The translations under genes were made by a program, and so were the position numbers. The notes under the pieces are model-generated. The model was not told the origin of the DNA. It worked only from the letters and a program-made list of their open reading frames with translations, and ran no database searches. A DNA stretch of 13,249 nucleotides from an uncultured bacterium (GTDB lineage: Bacteria > Bacillota > Clostridia > Lachnospirales > Lachnospiraceae), in NCBI GenBank assembly GCA_946543095.1, contig CAMNLO010000014.1:1-13249 (forward strand), read 5' to 3'. The first letter of the stretch is position 1, and every line of letters starts with the position of its first letter. This document shows positions 1 to 6,283 of the stretch, one piece after another.

Positions 1-291
1 CTTGACACATTGCATCGGATGAGAATAGTATTATCTCTGCACGGCTCTGTATTCTGTCTTTTGTTCCGGATTTCTGAAACAATCGAGGAGAGCAGTACGG
101 CGAATATGGAACAGGAATCGCGTACCATGTCATAAGTGATCTCGATGGGTGTACCGCAGGGAAGAGCAGGATGGGACTGTGCGGATGGATGTGCCGGAAG
201 AAGAGAGCTTCTCCAGCTCCCTGCATCTGATGAAATGATCTTCATCAATGACATGAGAAGACAGGAATACTGAAGAATGAGAGGTCTTAGC
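1..291. other. Upstream region without a defensible gene
   Basis: No reading frame here is convincing. On the + strand a frame is open from the window edge to a TAA at 133-135 (44 codons), followed in the same frame by an ATG at 145 running to a TGA at 271-273. On the - strand a frame with ATG at 245-243 is open to the window edge (81 codons), but no ribosome binding site precedes it. The predicted peptides match no family I know and the frames conflict. The stretch may be the edge of an upstream gene, a decayed gene, or noncoding DNA. Bases 1-31 also hold a possible promoter, listed separately. Confidence 0.4.
2..31 (+). promoter_or_regulatory. Possible sigma-A promoter upstream of the small GNAT gene
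   Basis: TTGACA at 2-7 is a perfect -35 box. It is followed after 18 bases by TAGTAT at 26-31, a four-of-six match to the -10 consensus. It would leave an untranslated leader of more than 250 nt before the GNAT start at 292, which is long, so it could also serve something in the unexplained stretch or be chance. Confidence 0.3.
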
Positions 292-765
292 ATGAACACG
301 GTAAGACGCGCAGAGAAAAAGGATATCCCCGGGATCCTTGCGCTTTTGGTCCAGGTGGATATGGTCCACCATAATGGCAGACCGGATATTTTCAAGGGCC
401 CCGCAACGAAATATGACGCCGGGGAGCTGGAGGAGATCCTGATGGATCCCGCATCCCCTGTGTTTGTCTGCGTGGATGAAACGGATTCCCCCATCGGTCA
501 TGCCTTCTGTGTGCATAAGCAGATCCTGGAGGACCATGTGCTGACGGATATCAAGACCCTGTATATCGATGACATCTGTGTGGACGAGAGCCACAGGGGG
601 CAACATGTGGGCACAGCCCTCTATCAGGCGGTGCTGGATTATGCGAAAACGCAGGGTTTCTATAATGTGACCCTGAATGTCTGGAGCTGCAATCCCGGTG
701 CCATGGCCTTTTACGAAAGCCTTGGATTTCAGCCCCAGAAGGTGGGGATGGAGATCATTTTATAA
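292..765 (+). CDS. GNAT-family N-acetyltransferase (single domain)
   Basis: A 157-residue cytosolic acetyltransferase of the GNAT superfamily, which moves the acetyl group of acetyl-CoA to an amine. The substrate cannot be told from sequence. The fold is complete. Strand 4/motif A reads LYIDDICVDESHRGQHVG (residues 90-107), with the R-x-x-x-x-G CoA-phosphate loop at RGQHVG (102-107). Motif B is near the C-terminus with the classic AFYESLGF (139-146). The length is normal for a one-domain GNAT. An in-frame ATG at 277 would add five residues, but GAGG at 281-284 sits seven bases before the ATG at 292, so I chose 292. It ends just before the cysK promoter and seems to be its own unit. It differs from the tandem-GNAT proteins further downstream in lacking their shared N-terminal pattern and having one module only. 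Confidence 0.9.
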   Translation: MNTVRRAEKKDIPGILALLVQVDMVHHNGRPDIFKGPATKYDAGELEEILMDPASPVFVCVDETDSPIGHAFCVHKQILEDHVLTDIKTLYIDDICVDESHRGQHVGTALYQAVLDYAKTQGFYNVTLNVWSCNPGAMAFYESLGFQPQKVGMEIIL

Positions 766-775
766 AATATCTATA

Positions 776-798
776 ATACCTATTGACATAGTAGGTAT
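776..798 (+). promoter_or_regulatory. Rrf2-like operator dyad over the cysK -35 box
   Basis: A perfect 7-bp inverted repeat, ATACCTA at 776-782 and TAGGTAT at 792-798, is separated by nine bases that contain the whole -35 box. Size and ATACC/GGTAT arms resemble binding sites of Rrf2-family regulators (IscR, CymR), and CymR is a known repressor of cysteine genes in Firmicutes. The fit to that family is inference. The dyad and its placement are directly visible. A repressor bound here would block RNA polymerase at cysK. Confidence 0.6.
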
Positions 799-811
799 AC
801 AGTGGTATCTT
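783..811 (+). promoter_or_regulatory. Sigma-A promoter of cysK
   Basis: TTGACA at 783-788 (perfect -35), 17-base spacer, TATCTT at 806-811 (-10). The AT-rich stretch at 757-778 upstream could act as an UP element. Transcription should start near 818, leaving a leader of about 160 nt before cysK. Confidence 0.75.
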
Positions 812-848
812 TTTATCATGTTAAAAGAACCGCTGCCGTTTCTGTTTT

Positions 849-947
849 CGGAAATTGGCTTGGCAGGAACCCGGCAGCAAAGCCGGCGCTCCTGTGAGAT
901 GCCAAAAGGGCGCTTTCCGGAGTACAAAAACATGGGCATGCCGGAAA
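849..947 (+). promoter_or_regulatory. Structured cysK leader with alternative pairings
   Basis: The leader folds on paper into one long interrupted hairpin: CGGAAA 849-854 with TTTCCG 914-919, TTGGCA 860-865 with TGCCAA 900-905, GGA 866-868 with TCC 890-892, and CCGGC 871-875 with GCCGG 882-886. The strand TTTCCGG at 914-920 can instead pair with CCGGAAA at 941-947 (7 bp), so the outer stem and this downstream stem exclude each other. That layout is typical of cis-regulatory RNA. It lacks the core of S-box, T-box and cobalamin riboswitches as I know them, so I give it no class. Bases 890-901 are identical to 2688-2699 in the leader of the next operon. Confidence 0.45.
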
Positions 948-978
948 CTACTATGGGATAGGAAAGGAAGGGAACATC

Positions 979-1911
979 ATGGCAAAGATCTATAAGGGAA
1001 CTCTGGAACTGGTAGGGAACACCCCCCTGGTGGAGGTGGTGAATATCGAGAAGGAGCTGGGCTTAAAGGCCACGGTGCTTGTGAAGCTGGAATATTTCAA
1101 TCCTGCGGGCAGCGTAAAGGACCGTATCGCCAAGTCCATGATCGAGGATGCGGAAGAGAAGGGCCTGTTAAAGGAAGGCTCTGTGATCATAGAGCCCACC
1201 AGCGGGAATACGGGCATCGGTCTGGCATCCCTGGCTGCCGCCAAGGGCTATCGCATCATTCTGACCATGCCGGAGACCATGAGCGTGGAACGAAGGAACA
1301 TCCTGAAGGCCTACGGTGCGGAGCTGGTCTTGACGGAAGGCCCCAAGGGCATGAAGGGAGCCATCGAAAAAGCAAAGGAGCTGGCGGAAGAGATCCCGAA
1401 CAGCTTCATTCCCGGGCAGTTTGACAATCCGGCGAATCCGGCCATCCATAAGGCCACCACAGGTCCCGAGATCTGGAGGGACACCGATGGCAAGGTGGAC
1501 ATCTTTATCGCCGGCGTGGGCACAGGCGGGACGGTCACCGGGACCGGCGAGTATTTAAAGGAACAGAATCCGAATGTGAAGGTGGTGGCTCTGGAGCCGG
1601 CTGATTCCCCGGTGCTTTCCGAGGGCAGAGCCGGAGCCCATAAGATCCAGGGCATCGGCGCCGGGTTTGTGCCTGCGGTGCTGAACACAAAGGTGTATGA
1701 TGAGATCTTTAAGGCTGCCAACGAGGATGCTTTTGCCGCCGCAAAGCTTCTGGCAAAGAAGGAAGGGATCTCTGTGGGGATCTCCTCCGGTGCTGCCCTC
1801 CACGGGGCCATCGAGCTGGCAAAACGCCCGGAGAATGAAGGCAAGACCATTGTGGCACTGCTTCCCGACAGTGGGGACAGATATTATTCCACAGCATTGT
1901 TTACGGAGTGA
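979..1911 (+). CDS. cysK: Cysteine synthase A (O-acetylserine sulfhydrylase)
   Basis: A 310-residue PLP enzyme that makes L-cysteine from O-acetyl-L-serine and sulfide, the last step of cysteine synthesis, in the cytosol. The family marks are all present: GNTPLV near the start (13-18), the PLP lysine K47 in NPAGSVKDR, the substrate loop TSGNTG (74-79), the motif QFDNPANP (147-154), the PLP-phosphate glycine loop GTGGT (181-185), and near the end GISSGAA and [10 protein letters not shown]. The length is standard. The start at 979 is supported by the GGAAAGGAAGGG purine run at 961-972. It is the first gene of a two-gene unit with an exporter that starts one base after its stop. The promoter, Rrf2-like dyad and structured leader suggest control by cysteine or sulfur supply. 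No serine acetyltransferase gene (cysE) is in the window. Confidence 0.97.
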   Translation: MAKIYKGTLELVGNTPLVEVVNIEKELGLKATVLVKLEYFNPAGSVKDRIAKSMIEDAEEKGLLKEGSVIIEPTSGNTGIGLASLAAAKGYRIILTMPETMSVERRNILKAYGAELVLTEGPKGMKGAIEKAKELAEEIPNSFIPGQFDNPANPAIHKATTGPEIWRDTDGKVDIFIAGVGTGGTVTGTGEYLKEQNPNVKVVALEPADSPVLSEGRAGAHKIQGIGAGFVPAVLNTKVYDEIFKAANEDAFAAAKLLAKKEGISVGISSGAALHGAIELAKRPENEGKTIVALLPDSGDRYYSTALFTE

Positions 1912-1912
1912 T

Positions 1913-2524
1913 ATGCCCCTGAGTCTTTACACTTCTTTTCTGATCTATGCTCTGGCGGCAACGATCCTGCCCGGGCCGAATAATGTGCTTTTAATGTCGG
2001 AGGCCGCCGGGCGCGGCCTCCGGAAATGTCTGCCCCTGCTCTTTGGTATCTGGACGGGGCTCTTATGCGTGATGAGCCTGGCGGCGGGCTTCATGACCGT
2101 CTTAAACCGTATCCTGCCGCAGATCACTCCGGTGTTCCGGATCCTGGGAGCCGCCTATATCCTGTATCTTGCCTTAAAGACCCTGAAAAGGAAGGGGATC
2201 GCAGTGCAGGATACAAAGGAGGAGGGAGAGCTTCCCGGCTTTCCCAGAGGCTTTCTTCTCCAGTTTCTGAATGTGAAGGTTTTGATGCTGGGGCTTGCGG
2301 TATACCCCGGCTATTTTCTGAACGATTCCGTCACCCTTCCCCAGCAGCTTCTGATCCCCCTCTTTGCCCTGTCCATGACTGCCTGCTGCGGCGTGGGCAA
2401 TCTGATCTGGATGGTGGGAGGAAGCCTGATCCGCCCCTTCTATGACCGTTTCTATCGCGTGATCAATATGGTGATGGCGCTTCTTTTAGTCTACTGCGCC
2501 TTCAGGATCCTGATCCCGGCGTAA
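1913..2524 (+). CDS. LysE/RhtB-family exporter, EamB-like (cysteine/O-acetylserine)
   Basis: A 203-residue inner-membrane protein of the LysE/RhtB amino-acid exporter family, with about six hydrophobic segments. The family signature PGPNN lies at residues 20-24, followed by the glycine-rich MSEAAGRG. From memory of E. coli EamB (YfiK), which exports cysteine and O-acetylserine, several blocks match well: LQFLNVK in the middle, GNLIWMVGG, and the C-terminal INMVMALLLVYCAFRIL. The start is the ATG at 1913, one base after the cysK stop, with GGAG at 1905-1908 inside the end of cysK, so translation is probably coupled. Sharing a transcript with cysteine synthase strengthens the idea that it exports cysteine, O-acetylserine or a related thiol to limit toxicity. 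The exact substrate is inference. No clear terminator follows. Confidence 0.9.
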   Translation: MPLSLYTSFLIYALAATILPGPNNVLLMSEAAGRGLRKCLPLLFGIWTGLLCVMSLAAGFMTVLNRILPQITPVFRILGAAYILYLALKTLKRKGIAVQDTKEEGELPGFPRGFLLQFLNVKVLMLGLAVYPGYFLNDSVTLPQQLLIPLFALSMTACCGVGNLIWMVGGSLIRPFYDRFYRVINMVMALLLVYCAFRILIPA

Positions 2525-2590
2525 GGGCGCCACAGCATATTTCCTCTCCGCTACTGTTCAGAATTCCATATTCCTCATTCCTTCTGCGGA

Positions 2591-2619
2591 TTGTTTTGCA
2601 ATTATCCGTATATTATAAT
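2591..2619 (+). promoter_or_regulatory. Sigma-A promoter of the L/G operon
   Basis: TTGTTT at 2591-2596 (-35), 17-base spacer, perfect TATAAT at 2614-2619 (-10). Transcription should start near 2626 and give a leader of about 180 nt before L1. It is the only good promoter I find for the six genes that follow. Confidence 0.7.
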
Positions 2620-2635
2620 GATCGATAAATGACCG

Positions 2636-2740
2636 GGCATATTCAGGGAAGCGGCAAAATGCCTGCGGGGCATGCATTGAAGCGAGTTCCTGTGAGATGT
2701 GCCTGAGGCACACCGTTATCACCGTCAGCTTTGGCCGACG
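2636..2740 (+). promoter_or_regulatory. Structured leader of the L/G operon
   Basis: Predicted pairings are GGCATAT 2636-2642 with ATGTGCC 2697-2703 (one G-U), GGAA 2647-2650 with TTCC 2687-2690, and an inner hairpin ATGCC 2659-2663 with GGCAT 2669-2673. TGTGCC 2698-2703 can instead pair with GGCACA 2707-2712, so the outer stem and this small hairpin exclude each other. A further hairpin lies at 2723-2740. Bases 2688-2699 (TCCTGTGAGATG) repeat the block at 890-901 of the cysK leader and occupy the same place: 3' strand of the inner stem, an unpaired TGTGAG, then the outer stem. This suggests related RNA elements. No known class fits. Confidence 0.4.
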
Positions 2741-2805
2741 ATGCATGATCGTGTTTATCAAGGGAAAACGTAATCAGTTTTGTATATTTGAAAGGGCGTA
2801 AGATC

Positions 2806-4737
2806 ATGGAAATCTTTGAACAGCAGGAAAACACCCCGGCCCCGATCCAGGTTGAGCATCATGAAAACCCGCAGCAGCAGCCCATTCAGCAGCAGCCGGT
2901 GGCACAGCAGCCTGTTCAGCAGCTTATTCAGCAGGAAGATGCCCCCCTGTTCATGCCCGGTCTTACCGGCTGGCGGGAACGCAGAAAAGCCATGTTTCAG
3001 GACAACAACTGGATGATGGCAAGAGAACAGATAGAAGTCCGGGAGGCAGAGAGGTACATGGGCAATGATGAGAGGCCCATGCAGATCCCCAAGGAGCAGG
3101 CAAACGCTGCCATCAGCCAGATGTACAGGGAAGTCTACGGACGTAAGATCGGCAGGCTGGAGCGCCATAAGATCCGGAAGGATCTCGAAAAGCAGCAGGC
3201 GAAGTGGCAGGACAGGGGGGAGACCGTGGATGCCTATTACCGCGATGTCAATGAACGGGAAGAAGACTTCCGGGACAGGAAATATAAGGACCTGAGGGAT
3301 CCCTGGAAATATATCGGGATGCTGGAGGAGCAGGAAGACCGGAAGACTCTGATGGACGGCTATGCGGACCAAAACCCGGAGCTGATCCGTAAGGGCTTAA
3401 GAGTGCTCTTTGACAGCTTTCTGAATATGAATATGAACCAGTTTAACTATAACACCACGGATGATCTTTACTACCGGTTTGGCAGGAATTACAGAACCGT
3501 CAAAGCCGGAATGGTCCTTCGCAATGCCATGCGGGATTATGAGCAAAACGGCGGCGTTTTCAAGCACGATGAGTATGTCCGCCTGCAGGCCATTTGCGAT
3601 ATCATGGAGGACCTGAACAAGCTGTATGCACCGTTGGATGATCTTCACACACATCCTGCGGATTATCTGCTTGATCAGAAGGAGCTGGCGAAAAAGTCAA
3701 ATGATGAGCTGGTGGAGATGGCGGACAGTGTTTCGGATCATATGCTCGAGCATGATGTCGGAAGCAGTGAGTACAAGAGATTGGACAATCTGAGAAAATA
3801 TCTGCTGAACTACAGGAACAGCAGGGAGTACAAGGCGGGCAACCTGTTAAAGCCCGGGGGAAGCGCTCAGGAATATTTCGAAAAGGCTCTGAAGGAACGC
3901 GGGGAGAAGGAAGCCGCAAGGTGGTTTGTACAAAGGGATGGCTATCAGGCAAGGAAGCAGGAGATCGATCATGTCTTAAGCCCCGCAAAGATCCATCAGC
4001 TGACTGAAGAGAAAGGACTGCCTCTGGAGCAGGGCCATCGCTGGTCCGGAAGCAGAAACGTGGAGACCCTTCAGGCATCCATGATGGAGCTGTATCATCT
4101 GGGAAGCACCGGCGGTGCGACTCTGGAGAAGCTCATCGGGGAAGAGGGGATGCAGGGCTTTGACCATAGCGCTGACTCCCTGCGGTATTTGATCGCACAG
4201 GGAGATCCGGAATCTCTTGGGAAGGCGCTTGCCATCATAATGAAAGGCTTCGTCAACCAGTTCATCGGAGAGTACGGCGAGGAAAACTATAAGCAGTTTG
4301 CGGGACAGAAGGCAAGCTCGGAAACCTTCGGGAGAAACACCGCAATGCTGGAGCATATGATCCGTCTGTCCAACGATCTGAAGCTTCTGGCAGGAAAAGA
4401 TCAGGAGGTGACGCAGAATGCGCTGGACCGGATGACCGAAAGGGAAAAGACCCTTCTGAAAAAGGGCACAGAGTATCTGGCCCGCATGGAGAGACTGAAT
4501 TTTGCCACCTTCAGGATCTTCTCCCTGGACAAGTCTCATGATGTTGCCTCCGCCAAAATCTTTGCCGGGGAAAAGGACAGGACCAATGACGAATCGGTGG
4601 AGGTATTTAACGATATCTATCTGTATTACTCCGAAACGAAGAAGGAGGATGAGATCGGGGCGTGGCCGGATGACCCCGCAGAGCCCGTCATCCGGTTTGG
4701 AGGTAAGGAGTTCGACCTTCGGGACGTGAAGCAGTAA
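2806..4737 (+). CDS. Large helix-rich protein of unknown function (L1)
   Basis: A 643-residue protein I do not recognise. No signal peptide or membrane segment is visible, so it is probably cytosolic. Residues 6-45 form a low-complexity Gln/Pro tail (units like QQQPI, QQQPV, AQQPV). After that the protein is highly charged and looks almost wholly alpha-helical, with a basic helical stretch at about 109-165 and only one cysteine (264). Residues 225-236 read FGRNYRTVKAGM, closely matched in L2 (FGKHYGEVKAEM), so the two are probably distant relatives. I chose the ATG at 2806 because AAAGGG at 2791-2796 precedes it. An in-frame TTG at 2788 lacks a binding site. It opens a six-gene array in which such proteins alternate with tandem-GNAT proteins, which argues that it works with its GNAT-like neighbour as partner, scaffold or substrate. 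That role is inference. Confidence 0.85.
   Translation: MEIFEQQENTPAPIQVEHHENPQQQPIQQQPVAQQPVQQLIQQEDAPLFMPGLTGWRERRKAMFQDNNWMMAREQIEVREAERYMGNDERPMQIPKEQANAAISQMYREVYGRKIGRLERHKIRKDLEKQQAKWQDRGETVDAYYRDVNEREEDFRDRKYKDLRDPWKYIGMLEEQEDRKTLMDGYADQNPELIRKGLRVLFDSFLNMNMNQFNYNTTDDLYYRFGRNYRTVKAGMVLRNAMRDYEQNGGVFKHDEYVRLQAICDIMEDLNKLYAPLDDLHTHPADYLLDQKELAKKSNDELVEMADSVSDHMLEHDVGSSEYKRLDNLRKYLLNYRNSREYKAGNLLKPGGSAQEYFEKALKERGEKEAARWFVQRDGYQARKQEIDHVLSPAKIHQLTEEKGLPLEQGHRWSGSRNVETLQASMMELYHLGSTGGATLEKLIGEEGMQGFDHSADSLRYLIAQGDPESLGKALAIIMKGFVNQFIGEYGEENYKQFAGQKASSETFGRNTAMLEHMIRLSNDLKLLAGKDQEVTQNALDRMTEREKTLLKKGTEYLARMERLNFATFRIFSLDKSHDVASAKIFAGEKDRTNDESVEVFNDIYLYYSETKKEDEIGAWPDDPAEPVIRFGGKEFDLRDVKQ
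2872..2934 (+). repeat. CAG-rich in-frame repeat in L1
   Basis: An imperfect repeat of CAG codons interrupted by Pro/Val/Ile codons encodes residues 23-43 of L1 (Q-Q-Q-P-I, Q-Q-Q-P-V, A-Q-Q-P-V, Q-Q-L-I, Q-Q). Such runs can change length by slippage. It makes a flexible tail or linker. Confidence 0.75.
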
Positions 4738-4764
4738 TCCTTCCACCCCATACTGTAAGGAACT

Positions 4765-4833
4765 GAAACGAAATAACTTCACCGTTTCCTTCGCCGCAGG
4801 AACCATATACGACAGTTCCTGCAGCGAAGAGGA
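4765..4833 (+). promoter_or_regulatory. Tandem hairpins between L1 and G1
   Basis: The 155-base gap between L1 and G1 holds a strong stem: CTTCGC 4789-4794 and GCAGGAAC 4796-4803 pair with GTTCCTGC 4815-4822 and GCGAAG 4824-4829, giving 14 pairs around one C/A mismatch and an 11-base loop. Just before it, GAAACG 4765-4770 can pair with CGTTTC 4783-4788. No U-run follows, so it is not a standard intrinsic terminator. It could set mRNA stability or processing, or lower readthrough into G1. Confidence 0.5.
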
Positions 4834-4892
4834 CTGAGGGATTCCTGACCGGTTCCTGAGTAATTGTCACGAAAGAGAGAAAAGAGGATCAC

Positions 4893-6269
4893 ATGAGGAC
4901 CATTACAGAGATCGGATCGGATAATTATTCCTGTTTTGCGCCCCTTATGCCTGAGGTGGCCCCGGGAGACAATGTGCTGATGCTGGGGATCATTGAGGAG
5001 GATAAGGCCGCAGGTGCCCTTGCTTCCCTTTTGGAGAACGAGGTGGCATCCATCATTGCCCTTATGGTGGCGGAGGAGGACAGGCGAAAGGGGATCGGGA
5101 AGGAACTGGTGGATTTCTTCATGAACCTGGCGGAGCATGTAGGGGTGGAGGGCGTCCTTGCGGTGTACCCCGAGGAGAAGGAAGATCTGAACGGCTTTTT
5201 TGATGCTCTGGGCTTCTGGATCGAAGAGGGAGAACCGGTCTATTCTATAGCGATGAAGGACCTGTTTTCCTCCGAGAGAGTGCGAAAGAAGCTGGCAGCG
5301 GCAGACAGGGACAGCTGCAGGAGCCTGTCTTCCTTAAGCCCCGGGGAAAAGGAACAGCTTACGGCACTGCTTCTGGAAGCGGGTTATTCCCTGCAGGACC
5401 AGCAGGATCTGGGAATGGATCCGGATCTGTCCTTTACCCTGTTTGCCCAGGGAAGGCCTCAGGGAGTGGTCATTGCGGGCAGGGAGGAGAAGGATCTGTT
5501 CATTCATCTTCTGTATGACCGGAAGCCCACCGGACCGGAGACTCCGATCCTTCTTCTGGCCGCCTGCTTAAGCGAGGCAAGGGAGCTGACCTATCTGGAA
5601 AGGCTTGTTTTTGTGGCAGGGAAGGGAAGTGTGGTATCTCTGGCAAAGAACATGGCGGATCATCCGGAAATGCTGAAGCGGGAAAATCCGGTGAAAAAGG
5701 CGGTGATGCCGCTGCTTACCGCAAGACAGAGACGCCGCATGGAGGAGGATCAGGCTGCGGCGGAGAACACCTTCGGAGCCCGGGAGTCAAAGGAAGGGGA
5801 GGGCAGCGCATTTCCCGTAAGGCGGTACCGTACCACTCTGGGGGAGCTGATGGCACGGCCCCTCTATGTAAAGCAGAAGAATGCAAAGCTTCTGGCAAGG
5901 CCCTTATCTGCCTTAAGACCCGCTGAATACAAGGCATTCACTGCGTTTGCGGAGGCCTGCTCCCATGGCGGAGGCGGGGAGCGGGTCTGGGATCATTCTC
6001 CGGATTGCAGCGGCGTGGTGGAAAGAAACGGAAAACCGAACAGCTTCCTGCTGGTAAAGCTGGGTTCGGATGGCAGGGTCTATATGGACGATCTTTATCT
6101 GAAGCTGGGAGAGAACAGAGACTTTTATGAGCTGGTGCTCCTTTCCATCAGGCAGCTTGCCGGGAGGCTTCCGGAAAGCGCTCCCGTATACTATGTCTGC
6201 AGGAGAGCGGAAGGAGCAAAGCTGGTGGAGCATTTTTATCCGGGACTTGACTTTGAGATCATGGAGTGA
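4893..6269 (+). CDS. Three-module GNAT-like acetyltransferase (G1)
   Basis: A 458-residue protein. Residues 1-124 are a GNAT domain: motif A runs IIALMVAEEDRRKGIGKEL with the CoA loop RRKGIG at 64-69, and motif B is GFFDALGF at 101-108. Two more stretches, about 145-275 and 338-458, repeat the look of a degenerate GNAT half: a helix, a G-x-P-type turn, a beta strand of the form LLV/VVI, a hydrophobic helix and a final strand with helix. They lack a glycine CoA loop. The charged linker at about 276-335 separates them. So I read one active-looking module plus two pseudo-modules. The start has GAGGA at 4884-4888. The N-terminal pattern NYSCFAPLMPE (11-21) recurs in G2 and G3. It lies between the two helical proteins L1 and L2. 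The substrate is unknown. Confidence 0.85.
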   Translation: MRTITEIGSDNYSCFAPLMPEVAPGDNVLMLGIIEEDKAAGALASLLENEVASIIALMVAEEDRRKGIGKELVDFFMNLAEHVGVEGVLAVYPEEKEDLNGFFDALGFWIEEGEPVYSIAMKDLFSSERVRKKLAAADRDSCRSLSSLSPGEKEQLTALLLEAGYSLQDQQDLGMDPDLSFTLFAQGRPQGVVIAGREEKDLFIHLLYDRKPTGPETPILLLAACLSEARELTYLERLVFVAGKGSVVSLAKNMADHPEMLKRENPVKKAVMPLLTARQRRRMEEDQAAAENTFGARESKEGEGSAFPVRRYRTTLGELMARPLYVKQKNAKLLARPLSALRPAEYKAFTAFAEACSHGGGGERVWDHSPDCSGVVERNGKPNSFLLVKLGSDGRVYMDDLYLKLGENRDFYELVLLSIRQLAGRLPESAPVYYVCRRAEGAKLVEHFYPGLDFEIME

Positions 6270-6283
6270 TTCAGGAGGCATTT

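Noticed and set aside
130..606. A 158-codon frame on the - strand opposite the small GNAT gene
   Set aside because: The + strand gene has complete GNAT motifs and a binding site. The antisense frame shows no family features.
849..919. cysK leader as an S-box (SAM-I), T-box or cobalamin riboswitch
   Set aside because: Short stretches look similar (ACCCGGCA, CTGTGA), but there is a single interrupted hairpin rather than the needed multi-helix junction, and the T-box GGTGG-type element is absent.
818..961. A 47-codon frame through the cysK leader, as a leader peptide
   Set aside because: Its ATG lies at the predicted transcription start with no ribosome binding site, and the frame runs through the paired stems. 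It shows no run of cysteine or regulatory codons.
2525..2590. Terminator after the EamB-like exporter
   Set aside because: Only the short GGCGCC and GAATTC palindromes are present, with no stem plus U-run. Some readthrough into the L/G operon is possible.
2629..2706. A 25-codon frame in the L1 leader
   Set aside because: No ribosome binding site, almost at the predicted start of the transcript, and overlapping the predicted hairpins.
2872..2934. CRISPR-like or satellite repeat
   Set aside because: The repeat is in frame, short and codon-based within L1, with no spacers of equal length.
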